Assembly: GCA_032718475.1 (NCBI GenBank)
Contig: JAUCBJ010001385.1
Span: 44,457 to 108,456 of the forward strand
Direction of reading: 5' to 3'
Source of the DNA: Nemertoderma westbladi
Lineage: Eukaryota; Xenacoelomorpha; Nemertodermatida; Nemertodermatidae
Length of the DNA stretch: 64,000 bases
In this document: positions 21,331 to 32,400 of the stretch, in pieces
Layout: each line of letters starts with the position of its first letter
How positions within the stretch are numbered: position 1 is the first letter of the stretch
Translations under genes and position numbers: made by a program
The notes under the pieces: model-generated
Told to the model about the DNA's origin: nothing
Database searches by the model: none
The model's input: the letters and a program-made list of their open reading frames with translations, nothing else

Positions 21331-24300
21331 TGAAATATAATTATAAAACCAGAACTGGAAATAAATACTTTAGCTACAATTTCAACAAGGAATCAAATTC
21401 TTGAGTATCAGAAATTTTCAAAACTTTAAAGATCCTGCCGCAGATTAATTTATATTTGTTTGTTGGGTGGGGGATTTTATATAACTAAATTACTAACTAA
21501 ATTCTTTAAGATTCTATAGAATTCTTTTTTCGGGATTGTTAACGGAGGAAAGTAAGTAACCAATTAGGAACGTCAGGAATTTTCCAGCAATTCATGTCTC
21601 CCTTCCTAGCTCAAACTTCATAAGTTATTTTTAAAACAAACAGCCAAAATATTAGCCAATGAGAGTAATTCAGTACCTATAAATAGATTAGAACGGCGTG
21701 GATGTATTGGTATGTATGCTTGGCGTGAGTGCGGTGTGAACCCTGGGAAATCACTTGGGCCTGGATAATATCTGCCAACCAATCACGGAAAACTTCACCT
21801 AACATACAAAAAGCAACCAACCAGGAACAGCCACCGAAAATACTGGTACAAAAGCGTGATTCCAACGTGATCCACACGTTGTTGGTAGTTGCGAACTTTC
21901 TGAGCACATTTCCGTTATATTATAAATTAAAGAGTGAAAAAGTAATACCCAAATCACATAATGGAACTAATACTGGATGAATTGAGTTCCTAACCCCCAC
22001 GCCGTACTGCACAATACATTGGTAAATAAATGAGAAGCCCCCCCCCCCCCCCTCCCCCGCCTATTTCGCCAACGATAAAAGGGAACGGTAATTTTAAGCA
22101 CTGAAATAATGGCGAAAATTAACTTGCATTGTTGAATTTCTACAATGAGAAAGGCACACCTAAGGGACATACGTTTTCACAAACCTTATTTATAAATTTA
22201 GAAATTGTTCTTTGTAGCCGCCACATTAGCACTGATAGGGATTGGGTACTTAAGTTAGCTAGTTTTATTTTTAAGTAATTTACATTCAGTTTGTATTCTC
22301 TCCTAAAATAGTTCGTTACAATATTCTTCTGTTTTTGGGAATATTAGGATTTTCAGGTGAACGACCCAACATGTAGTTGTTTACCGCAGCTCATTGCAAG
22401 GATGTTAATAAAATGATTGTCTAAACTGTTGAATTAACTGTTACGACGTTTACCGCAATGGCACCGCAACGGTACCGTTGAGTGTGAACGGTAATTTATT
22501 CATTTATTTGATCCATATCAGTACAGCGGCGAGTCAACAAGTAAGCTGTTACATTTTGGAAGTCAAGTGATAAACAGAATACCACCTGTTCTAGGAGTGA
22601 TATACGATATATCAACCTTCAGCAAATAAACTTTGTAACTTTTAAACTTAAACAAATTTATTTGCTTCAGGTTGATAAATAAACTCGGGCCATAACGCTG
22701 CAAAGTGCTACTTTGCACACAATGATGTAAATAAATAGTTATGATTATGTTAAGGCATCTGCCGGTACATCATCATGATACCTCACCAACATCTGTCAGT
22801 GTCGAAAATATGTTAAAATCGGTTATAAACTTGAAAATAAAAAGACATTCGACTTAATCCGCATTTATTAATCTTCAGCTTCATATTTAACCTTCCTATG
22901 TACCTTCCCAGGTGTACTGTACACCTGGGGTCAAAAACTTCAATAGTTGTATGTGGGGTTCTGAACTTTACAGTACCTTCCTAGCACAGGTAATGCCATG
23001 AAATTCCATGAATATTTGTTTTGTTTAGCTATTTGATATAAAAATACACACCTCTTTTTGAGCAACACTCGCTGCGACCACCTGGGGTCAATAATCACCC
23101 CACTGATAAAATCGAATACCGGTTAGGGTTAGGGTGCATCACCTGCTCCTTTTTTCGAAATTGGTGTTCTAGATAGTTTTATTTAGTTACACACCCCAAA
23201 AACGTCTTCCATGCCAAATTTTATGAAAATTGAACAATGTCTGGAGGGTCCACAATCACACTAAGCACATGGCCAGTTCCGCCCTTGGCGCAAGTGAGTC
23301 ATATTCCCCATTTTTGTGATTATCAACTTCTAGTATTCCTACTGCATTGATATTATGCCCATTAGAACCGCAATGACCGATTTAGTTGGTGTAGACACCT
23401 TCAAAGCAATCATAGAGCGAATAGCTTTTGAGATATTGCAGAAAATGTGTAGTCCGGCACAAGTCAACATTAGCGCCTTGATGCGATATTGACAAATACA
23501 CTAAAAATGATACTTATAATTCTCTCAAGGCATCCAGAATTTAGAAATAACTGCAATGATCAATTTAGGTGATGTTGACACTCTAAAAATATGAGTTGAG
23601 CGATTAGTTCTCGAGTTATTGTACAAAATGTCAAGGCTAGGTCCACCAATGACCTTATATTGAGTTGACCTAGTCCAGACATTTTTTTTAATTTTTTTCC
23701 AGACACTAAATTAAGTATTTTTTTCTCAAAATTTTTCTCACTAAAATATATTAATTAACACATTAATTATTATTACTAGTAAAATACATTAATAATATAA
23801 TAGTATTATATTAATTTCATCAAATATTAATATATTAATTAAGTAACTGTTCCTTTCCCTTATTTAGTGATAATGAATAGATTTTGGTTATAACAGTATT
23901 TCGTGCTCCCGAAGAAACAGTAAGTTGAAATGGTTACTGTTACTGCACATCACTATAGAGGATTATTAAATAATAGATTGATAGTCAGTCCGATTGCCCT
24001 AATACCTGTCCGTATCAATGTAGACTCTATTACAGTTACATATATTAATTAGCTTGACTATACATGAATCTTGTTGCATTTTAACATCATTATAAAATTT
24101 GAGATATTCTACAAAAACCTTTACTTACACTCTTTATAACAACAAAATATTCTATAAAGTGGTTTTCATTATTACCAGGTCGACTACTACTGGGTCGAGC
24201 GAACACGGACAGATGTGGACACGCTTTCAGCTGCTTAGTAATGCTATTTGAGTCATAGATGTGTAATCTATTGCTGTGCTCCTCATTATAAGGAAAATAT

Positions 24301-24517
24301 ATATTGGTTTATATCCCTTATAGATATAATTGTTCCCACTCGCATTAAATAATTATGTATCGGTCAAAATAATCGGTTTATTTTTGTAATCGGTTTTATG
24401 TCTCATAAAAACTCCAGTATTGGCATGACGACGGTTTACTCCACTGCAAAAATATCCATTAACGTAAAAGAACCAAAAACAAAAATTGTATGAAAGTCAA
24501 ACAGAAACTATATTTTT
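21331..24517. other. Intergenic region between ISYNA1 and BRIX1
   Basis: No gene is firmly supported. A minus-strand open stretch at 21677-21907 is hydrophobic but unrecognised. Also present: a poly-C tract (22037-22054), a hairpin at about 22612-22682 whose arms are CAACCTTCAGCAAATAAA and TTTATTTGCTTCAGGTTG, a solitary half of the family-A foldback arm (22690-22722), and GGTTAGGGTTAGGGTG near 23122. The ISYNA1 promoter should lie just beyond 21330, but no TATA box is clear. Confidence 0.5.
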
Positions 24518-24523
24518 TTTATT
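24518..24523 (-). terminator. Poly(A) signal AATAAA of BRIX1
   Basis: AATAAA on the minus strand sits about 50 bases beyond the TAG stop, as expected for a short 3' UTR, and supports the frame ending where it does. Confidence 0.55.
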
Positions 24524-24572
24524 CCTAATCCATTAAGTTATAAATTCCCTTTCCTCACATTTGATTCATATT

Positions 24573-25439
24573 CTATAATTGTTCGGTATTAAATACAGAG
24601 TCCGACTGATCTACAACGCAAACATCACCGATATCTCCGTCCCTTATGGACTTTGCTTTCCGACTCTGCAACTTCGACACGAACTTCAACCCCTTGTCCT
24701 TCTTACTGAGACTCCGCAGTAGGTTGGGCGACTGATACTTTGTGTTCTCCCACAGAGTGGCCCCGGAGAAACTTCCGTCAAACAAACGGAGCGGATTGAG
24801 AACGAAGCGAGGACCGATCTCGGCGAGTTGGCCGGCGGAATCGACGATCTGGTAGTTCCTGAACCAAATCCGACTGTCGATCACCGTGAGGGAGAAGCAA
24901 TGGTCCACGAAGGGCTGGCTCTTGGGGTGGCCCAAGGGGGTCCCCAGTGTCTGAGTAAACACCTCCTTTAATAGCCGCCAATGCGGGAGAGAGTCGAACT
25001 CGGAGTTAAAGGATAAAATTGGTCTGGAGGATTTGAGACAGTTCCCTGTGAGTTTAAGTTCCTCCGTTGTGTGAATGTTCTCAACCAGGAATTTAGCGGA
25101 AGGTCCGTTTGGAAGACACGAAACCCACATATAAACGTCCTTCTTCTTTTTGCCTTCGATGTAGATACATTTATTACAGTTCCTCATCTCACAGATCTCG
25201 TTGATCTGGGACAGTTTGTGTTTCTCGTCGAATTTGCTTTCGGATTTGCTGTGCGGCATTAGCCGTTTTAGGTCGTTCATTAGATGGCGACCGCGTGCGG
25301 TTATACCACGCGACGCCAGTACCATAACCCGCTGTTTGTTCGTCCATCGTGGTTTCTTTGTGGGGGGAGTGATAGCGGGCTCGGCGCTCGTATCGCAGTT
25401 ACTAACGCGTTCTAACAGTTCCCGAATTCGTTTAGGCAT
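24573..25439 (-). CDS. BRIX1: Ribosome biogenesis protein BRX1 homologue (BRIX domain), single exon
   Basis: BRX1 is a nucleolar factor for 60S subunit assembly and 27S pre-rRNA processing. The uninterrupted 288-codon frame starts MPKRIRELLERVSN. A basic stretch (TKKPRWTNKQR, about residues 27-37) is followed by the BRIX domain: ASRGITARGRHLMNDLKRLM, NEICEMRNCNKCIYIE, GPSAKFLVENIHTTEELK, LTGNCLKSSRPILSF, GHPKSQPFVDHCFSLTV, DSRIWFRNYQIVD and EIGPRFVLNPLRLFDGSFSG. Animal orthologues are usually around 350 residues and end in a lysine/arginine-rich tail; here the frame stops soon after DVCVVDQSDSVF, with no such tail. There are no introns, so it is either an intronless gene or an intact retrocopy. 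The absence of in-frame damage favours function or recent origin. Confidence 0.93.
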   Translation of the reverse strand: MPKRIRELLERVSNCDTSAEPAITPPTKKPRWTNKQRVMVLASRGITARGRHLMNDLKRLMPHSKSESKFDEKHKLSQINEICEMRNCNKCIYIEGKKKKDVYMWVSCLPNGPSAKFLVENIHTTEELKLTGNCLKSSRPILSFNSEFDSLPHWRLLKEVFTQTLGTPLGHPKSQPFVDHCFSLTVIDSRIWFRNYQIVDSAGQLAEIGPRFVLNPLRLFDGSFSGATLWENTKYQSPNLLRSLSKKDKGLKFVSKLQSRKAKSIRDGDIGDVCVVDQSDSVFNTEQL

Positions 25440-25689
25440 TTCTTCTATATTTGTATATACCTGTATACAGGTAGGTACTGAGGTATCTCTGTATCTTGTT
25501 CAGTACTGAGCACTACTGCACTAAGCCTGTAAGCTGGCAGGCTGGGTAGTACAGTACTGCAGTACTGCTGTACTGCAGTAGGCTACAAATCCAGTACTCT
25601 GATACCGGCACAGGTACGGTAATATCTGAATATAGGCTACAATAAGGCAGTTTAATCAGCAGACTTTAGTCCAGGAAATTGGAATTGGG

Positions 25690-25717
25690 GAGGGGGGGGG
25701 GGGGGGGTGGGGGGGAT
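25690..25717. repeat. Poly-G tract
   Basis: G-run, nearly uninterrupted and followed by TGGGGGG; the opposite orientation to the other homopolymer tracts in the window. Confidence 0.85.
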
Positions 25718-25744
25718 GGTGAGTAACAGGAAAGTATCACAAAT

Positions 25745-25985
25745 CTGCTTAATTTAGTTTATTTATTTTTTCAACCAATCAGAAATCTGCTTAATTTAAT
25801 TTATTTATTTTTTAAACCAATCATAATTTACTTAATTTATTAGTTTATTTATTTATTCAACCAATCAGAAACCTTCTTAAATTAGTTTATTTTTTTTTTA
25901 ACCGATTAGAAAAGTACTTAATTTAGTTTATTTATTTTTTCAACCAATCAGAATTTACTTAATTTAGTTTATTTACTTTTTTGCT
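25745..25985. repeat. Degenerate ~45-bp tandem repeat with CCAATCAGA motif
   Basis: About five copies of a unit containing CTTAATTTAGTTTATTTATT and a TCAACCAATCAGAAAT-like segment; variants include AACCGATTAGAA and AACCAATCATAA. The CCAATCA word fits the CCAAT-box consensus. Confidence 0.7.
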
Positions 25986-26486
25986 ATTTACAACAGTACT
26001 TGTATTGGTTTTTGGAAGGAAGTACATAAATTTAGATTTATTTTATAATAATTACTATGGAGTGTTTATCATCGTAATCTACGTATGTTGATATCAAATA
26101 CGTTTCATACCTTCTATGGAATTAGAAATCTATGAGAGGTCATCTGCTTACTTTAAATGATTACCGGGTACATCATTTATTGCGCATTTGACATCCTATA
26201 TTTATCCTACATATTTTTTTTATTTATCTTTTTTATTTATCTTTTTTATTTATCCATATCCTACATTTCATCTATGTAGAAGGCGTAAAAGTACCCAGAA
26301 AGACCCCCCCCCTGTTTGGTCCCATTTGCAACCCTAAAACTAAAAATAAACAAAAAATAAAAAATATCTTTGGCCATAAAAAAATTATCAAACTATATAT
26401 ACAAATTTACAAGCATATCAAAAATATTTAAATATAAACTGTATTGTATTGTGTTGAATTGTCTTGTATTGGACTAGACTACTGTA

Positions 26487-27468
26487 GCTCGGAGCATCAA
26501 GACCAATCGTGCCAGTGGAGTAGATGGAGTGCCCCCTGAGGTCTTTAAAATTCCTGAGTGTTTGGAGCTCATTCACCCCATTATTGTGGACATGTATAGG
26601 ACAAAGAGAAGCCCTCAAGAACTGAAAACAAATAAGTTGGTCCCAGCCCCAGAGAAGGGCAACCAAACAACCCGTGGAACTTTCGCGAATCTCGCTCTTC
26701 TCCATTGCTGCAATAAAGCTATACAATATAATTTTGTAAAATCGCATCAGGGATCCTGTTGAGAGACTCTGTTACGTGGGAACCAAAATGGATTCCATAA
26801 AGGCGTGGAACCCTGTAGCCAATTCTGGCACTTCGAAGGATATTCGAAGAGTTATCAATAAAGAATGACAGATTATTATTATGACAGAATGAAGGACTGG
26901 TTATTATCTTTGTTGACTTCTTTAAAGCCTTTGACTCAGTCTCCCGACCACGTATGTTGGGCACGTATGACCACGGTATGTTGACCACGTATGAGTTCAG
27001 TTCAGCATACAGGGTGCATGTGGGATTGATGAGGAATAAATTATTGCAGCTATCCGATCACTGTGACGATGGTTCCACCACATTTGTGTCTACTGCTGAT
27101 GGTGACACAGATCCATTCGAAATCTTATGGGGAGTTCTTCAGGGTGACACACTTGCACCATTCTTATTCGTGATTGCGCCTGGGGCGAGGTTGATTATGT
27201 TCTACGCATGCCCTTGCTTAGACCATCTAAATAAGGATGGGGGGTGATGGTAACACCCTGTACTAACTGGCACAAGAAGTAGAGGAAATCCAGCAAAGTT
27301 TCTTACTGATCTAGACTTTGCTGATGACTTAGGGGTACTGTCAGAACACTAGAGGGAGCCCAAAGACTCCTGTGCTCATTCCGGAGCAGGTTGCTTCTAG
27401 TGTTTGGTCTTTTTCGACTTCTGCTACTTTGGGATCATGGTTTCGAAAGTCTGGTGAAGAGCATCGGG
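26487..27468 (+). pseudogene. LINE fragment: reverse transcriptase, left of nested transposon
   Basis: It begins abruptly within the RT (SIKTNRASGVDGVPPEVFKI). It continues in shifting frames through motif A (FVDFFKAFDSVSR near 26905-26950), motif B (GVLQGDTLAPFLFVI near 27130-27175) and the catalytic [10 protein letters not shown] (near 27310-27345). At 27421-27468 it reaches the GSWFRKSGEEHR segment and is cut by a TIR transposon. Several frameshifts and stops; inactive. It supplies the RT motifs missing from the 18-kb copy. Confidence 0.82.
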
Positions 27469-28665
27469 TCCCTAGACTAGCGACTTTACGAATCTGCCAA
27501 GATCTATACGGATCATGCTATGTGCTTGATTCATCTGCACTGATCATAATACATTGTAAATCTGCTACGATCATAGAATGATCATACAAAATCTTCTAAG
27601 AATTTACATATACAAAATATTGAAAAAATATTTATTTATTGGATGTATGGTTGCAATTTGTTAAATATCAAAACCATTTTTACATTAAAGATTATAATTA
27701 TTGTCTTGGAAAGTAACAACATGGCTATTATATCTGCTACGATCAGACTACGATCAGGATAAGATCAGGCCAGATAATGAGGCCAAATTTAAAAACCAAA
27801 ATTTAAAAACACCAGAGGCAGAGGCCAATGATTATTATTTTTTTGCCGTATTTGACCGACCAGAGTACTCTCTTTCATAGCATTTTACATAAGATTACAT
27901 ATCATACGAAGATCTTTTCTGATCTTATCATGATCATATCATGATAATATCAAGTTAGAAATTATCAACCAATAATTAATTATAAATTATCAATTAATAG
28001 GTATAGAAACAAAGAAATTTATAAATATACTTCAATATGAATTTTATCTAATATGGTGGCCAAGTAGAGTAATTATATTAATTTATATGAATCTAATATA
28101 AATTTATTGATATTAATGCAAAGTTAAATTGGCTTATCTTAAAACCAAATTGAAATTTGTTCTGCTTAAATATAATACCATTACCACACAATAGATATAC
28201 AGGTAGGGACAATAGGAAATGTTAGGCAGTTAGGTGTGTAGGTGTTAGTTGTACTGTACAGTAGGATATGTAGGTAAGATTTGTTAAGTTAGTTCTACAT
28301 CCCCCACCGTTCATATCCCCATAGTAACAATCCACAGTGCAAACAGAAGAATGCTTCAAATTGTGCTTACTACTAGGATCGGCATGCTGGATTGCAGCTG
28401 CATTTTTAAGAATGCTGTACCGGCTTTCAAATTTTGCTTAATTATTGACTGAGAACTATTAAGATCTTTGCAGAACTTTGTTATATATCATTTATTCTGC
28501 AAAGATCTGCACTGATCTTACTAATCTTACCAATCCTGCAAAGATCTGCACTGATCGTTACCAACCCTGCTAAGATCATAGAGCAAAGGTGCCAAGATCT
28601 TACCAAGACATATAAAGATCTTATGCTAAGATCAGTGCAGATTGGTGATGTTGCAAGTCTAGGGA
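27469..28665. mobile_element. Non-autonomous TIR transposon nested in a LINE
   Basis: The left end TCCCTAGACTAGCGACTTTA and the inverted right end TCCCTAGACTTGCAACATCA share the first bases and continue to AATCTGC and AAGATCT/CTGATCT. LINE sequence resumes immediately on the right. The interior is rich in GATC-centred motifs (ATGATCATA, CAAAGATCTGCACTGATC) and carries a LINE 3'-tail piece in reverse (28365-28437). No transposase ORF; no clear target duplication. Confidence 0.65.
28365..28437 (-). pseudogene. LINE 3'-tail fragment inside the TIR transposon
   Basis: Reverse complement of the tail following the 18-kb LINE (about 19205-19265): shared words include GCCGATCCTAGTAGTA and CAGCATTCTTAAAAATGCAG. 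It must have inserted into or been captured by the transposon. Confidence 0.7.
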
Positions 28666-28735
28666 TACTTAAGGGGATGGCATGGGCAGTCTATCTAGGA
28701 TTTAAATAGTTTGTCCAGGATTTGGTAGTACCATA
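28666..28735 (+). pseudogene. LINE fragment, right of nested transposon
   Basis: GGGGATGGCATGGGCAG and CCAGGATTTGG match the segment of the 18-kb LINE encoding [17 protein letters not shown], directly continuing what was interrupted at 27468. Confidence 0.7.
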
Positions 28736-29438
28736 GAATAAAAAGTACTCTTTATATGGGTGTTGCTTTCTATAGTATAATTAGTATTCATATTAATATT
28801 TTTTTATTAATCATAGGCCTACAGTTTATGCTCTTTCCCTTGTGTATTTACCCCATGTAGAGGTATATATATATATATAATTGGGGTTATTAGCTTTCAA
28901 TTAATCTGAATAGGATCGCTCAAACATAAGAACGGTACGCTTCCTCAAAGTCAAAACTAAACAAGTACTGAGTGAACTATGTAGGTTAACCAATATAGCC
29001 TACCAATAAGAGTGAGGGATAGATTTGAGTGAGGAGGGAAATTCAAAATCTAAAAATTAAAACAATTCCTACATTGTTTGTGCCATTTCGTCATTTTGCG
29101 AGTACCGGTACCGGTAGAGCAGTTTGTTAACTGCGTGTTTTGTTAAATTTAGATAAATCTCTACCAGTCAGTACACGAGTCTGGCTAGGCAATATACTGG
29201 GAACTGGATTGGATGCAGTTGGAGCAATATTGTAGTACAATTATTGCGGTATTTCACGGTTGTACTATAACTCTGTGATTTGCGATAGGATAGCGCAACA
29301 GTTGACCGGCAGTTAAAACGTACGTTACGGTATACAACCTGTCGCCATTCCGCCTGGTTCGTAGCGCCGTGGGCTACCTATTAATATTTTACTTCCTATT
29401 TTATTCGAACTGACGAAGGAAGAAACGAACAACTAAGA
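28736..29438 (+). promoter_or_regulatory. Upstream region of WDR59, no defined core promoter
   Basis: The 700 bases before the WDR59 start carry a TA microsatellite (28868-28880) and TACCGGTACCGGTA near 29103-29117. No TATA box at a convincing distance; the transcription start is unknown. Confidence 0.3.
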
Positions 29439-32400
29439 ATGACTGACCCCCTCATAATAGATGATTACAAGGATTTGCAGGTTTGTGGCCAATGTTTCAT
29501 TTGTTACTTTGTTGTTCTAAGTTGCTAGGCCAGTGTTCTGCCTGGGGCTGGGCTTCTGGCTCTCTCAGTCTGCCAAGGAGTTGGAGTTCCAATATCAGAA
29601 TATTATGTAATTTCAAGGTTCATTTATATTGATTTAGGGCAGCAGTGGAAGCAGTTCTTACATTTATGGCTTTCCAATGTCCATTCTGTACTGTAACTAC
29701 TCTCCGAATGACACATACACAAGAATACTACGTAGAGAATAAGCGTTGGTGGACAGCTCAGGATTGACGGACAGACTGGACGTGAAGATCTGGATAATCT
29801 TGCGTAGATCATGGGTGATGAGGGGTTGTTGATACAATTTTGTTGAAAAACAGACGCGGCATTCTGCATATCACTGTATCATTCAGTTACAATGACCATA
29901 TGCGGCTACCATTGAGCGTTGTCGGTATGGTCTAATACTAAAAAACACCGTATATGCTTTAGCGTACATGCTTGGCAAATTTCAATAACTATGCCCAACT
30001 AAGCTACTTAAGCAAACGCGAGCGCGGCGAGCGGACATTTTTAGGATTAGGCTTATTCTGTTATTGATGGGAAGACCTGAAAAGTTGTGTCGCCGAAATG
30101 CCGAATAAAAAAGATTCGGAAGAGATGATCAAAGAAAAATCAATATAAAATTATTAGATAGTTACCGGTGCGGTAGATGGATTTTGGTATTAATTTTATG
30201 TTTATAACCTGGTTCAAAGAAAATAAATTAATGAAAAAAATTATTTTGTTCGGTATATTTGTGTAACATATAACGTACTGTTAGTCTTTGTTTACTTCAT
30301 ACAGTCGCATTTGACCAAACATAATACAGTGGCAATGGGACTACCAGCCTATGCAGCTATGGAATTTCAACAATACAGTAGGTAAAAACGTGAGCCGAAC
30401 GAGCGGAAATTTTTTAACTGATGGAGAACTCGGATCAGAGACAGACACAGAAGCCCAGCTACATGGTTTTTGCATTTTGTGTTTGTGTTTATGTTTTCAA
30501 AAGTTCGCCCCATGCGGCCAAACGGCTGAAGCTGCGTGCCAGTATTTACTTTTCAAAGCATTTAAAACTGTTATTGTAGCCGTTGGTCTTAGTCAGTTAT
30601 TTGCAGATTAATCGTAATAACGTGGAGTAGTGCTCTGGTGGTTTACTTTCTGATTTGGTGGCATTAGTAAAATATATGACAAGAAATACAAAACTGGATA
30701 GAATCCATTATACCACCGTCATGTTGCAAATTATTGAGTTTAAATATTAATTCCTCAAAATAATTGAGTATCAGTTCCATTGATTGGTAATTATTATTAT
30801 ATTTTGCAGTTAATGACTTGCAATGTGTTTAGAATACTAGTAGTTATTACTTCAATTTCCAATATTGTTTCAGGCAACCCATATGGCTCTGGACTGCCTC
30901 GGTCACAGAGCAGTTCTGTGTTCTCGTAAAGATCTCCAACTCATAAACTTGGAAAAACCGCAAGAGGTTATGAAACGTCAGTTTCGGCCAGGAGGGGGGA
31001 AGTTTCCTGTTTCTGAAGTTCAGTGGAATCCGCATGCGGCCAGACGGAATATATTGGCTGTTGCAGTAAGTACAACCGAGTCCTTAACAGTGGCAGACGG
31101 AATGTATTGGGTATGACAGTAAGTACAACCGAGTCCTTAACAGTGGCAGGCGGAATGTATTGTGTATGGCAGTAACACCAGTAAGTACAACCGAGTCCTT
31201 AACAGTGTCAGACGGAATGTATTGGGTATGGCAGTAAGTAGAACCGAGTCCTTAACAGTGGCAGGCGGAATGTATTGTGTATGGCAGTAAGTAGAACCGA
31301 GTCCTTAACAGTGGCAGGCGGAATGTATTGTGTATGGCAGTAACACCAGTAAGTACAACCGAGTCCTTATTAGTGGCAGACGGAATGTATTGGGTATGGC
31401 AGTAAGTACAACCGAGTCCTTATTAGTGGCAGACGGAATGTATTGGGTATGGCAGTAAGTACAACCGAGTCCTTAACAGTGGCAGACGGAATGTATTGGG
31501 TATGGCAGTAAGTACAACCGAGTCCTTAACAGTGGCAGACGAAATGTATTGGGTATGGCAGTAAGTACAACCGAGTCCTTAACAGTGGCAGACGGAATGT
31601 ATTGTGTATGGCAGTAACACCAGTAAGTACAACCGAGTCCTTATTAGTGGCAGACGGAATGTATTGTGTATGGCAGTAACACCAGTAAGTACAACCGAGT
31701 CCTTATTAGTGGCAGACGGAATGTATTGGGTATGGCAGTAAGTACAACCGAGTCCTTATTAGTGGCAGACGGAATGTATTGGGTATGGCAGTAAGTACAA
31801 CCGAGTCCTTAACAGTGGCAGACGGAATGTATTGGGTATGGCAGTAAGTACAACCGAGTCCTTAACAGTGGCAGACGGAATGTATTGGGTATGGCAGTAA
31901 GTACAACCGAGTCCTTAACAGTGTCAGGTGGAATGTATTGGGTATGGCAGTAAGTAGAACCGAGTCCTTAACATTGGTAGACGGAATGTATTGTGTATGA
32001 CAGTAAGTATAATGGGCTCAGAACCGTAGCATGTGTGTGTATGGCAGTAATTATAATGGGCTCAGAACCGTAGCATATGGAATGTATTGGGAATGGCAGT
32101 AAGTTAAGTACAATGGACTCAGAGAACCGTTGCAGACGAAGTTTATTGAGTATGGCAGAAAGTAGAATGGTCTCAGAACGATGGCAGGCGGAATGGAATA
32201 TAATGATAATGGTAGTTAGTTAGTATAATGTACTCAGAACCACGACAGAGGGAATGGTATTCACATATTACACGTTCGTGGGGACTTCGCGCAGCACGTA
32301 GTCGGCAAGCCTTGGCATACGGTTCATATAGAGCAAATGAGGCATGTCTAGTTTGGACCCCATATCCAATGCTATAAATGTATTCATTCGATATACAATC

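Larger units (their letters stand above)
25440..26486. other. Intergenic region upstream of BRIX1
   Basis: Holds palindromic TACTGCAGTACTGC sequence near 25552-25580, a poly-G tract (25694-25717), a degenerate CCAATCA-containing tandem repeat (25745-25985) and TTTATTTATC microsatellite near 26214-26256. The BRIX1 promoter is expected just past 25439; no core element is obvious. Confidence 0.5.

Noticed and set aside
21677-21907. Hydrophobic minus-strand ORF as an exon of a membrane protein
   Set aside because: It has a possible acceptor upstream, but no family was recognised, and no partner exon was found nearby.
23122-23136. Interstitial telomere repeat (TTAGGG)
   Set aside because: Only about two units are present; too short to claim a telomeric origin.
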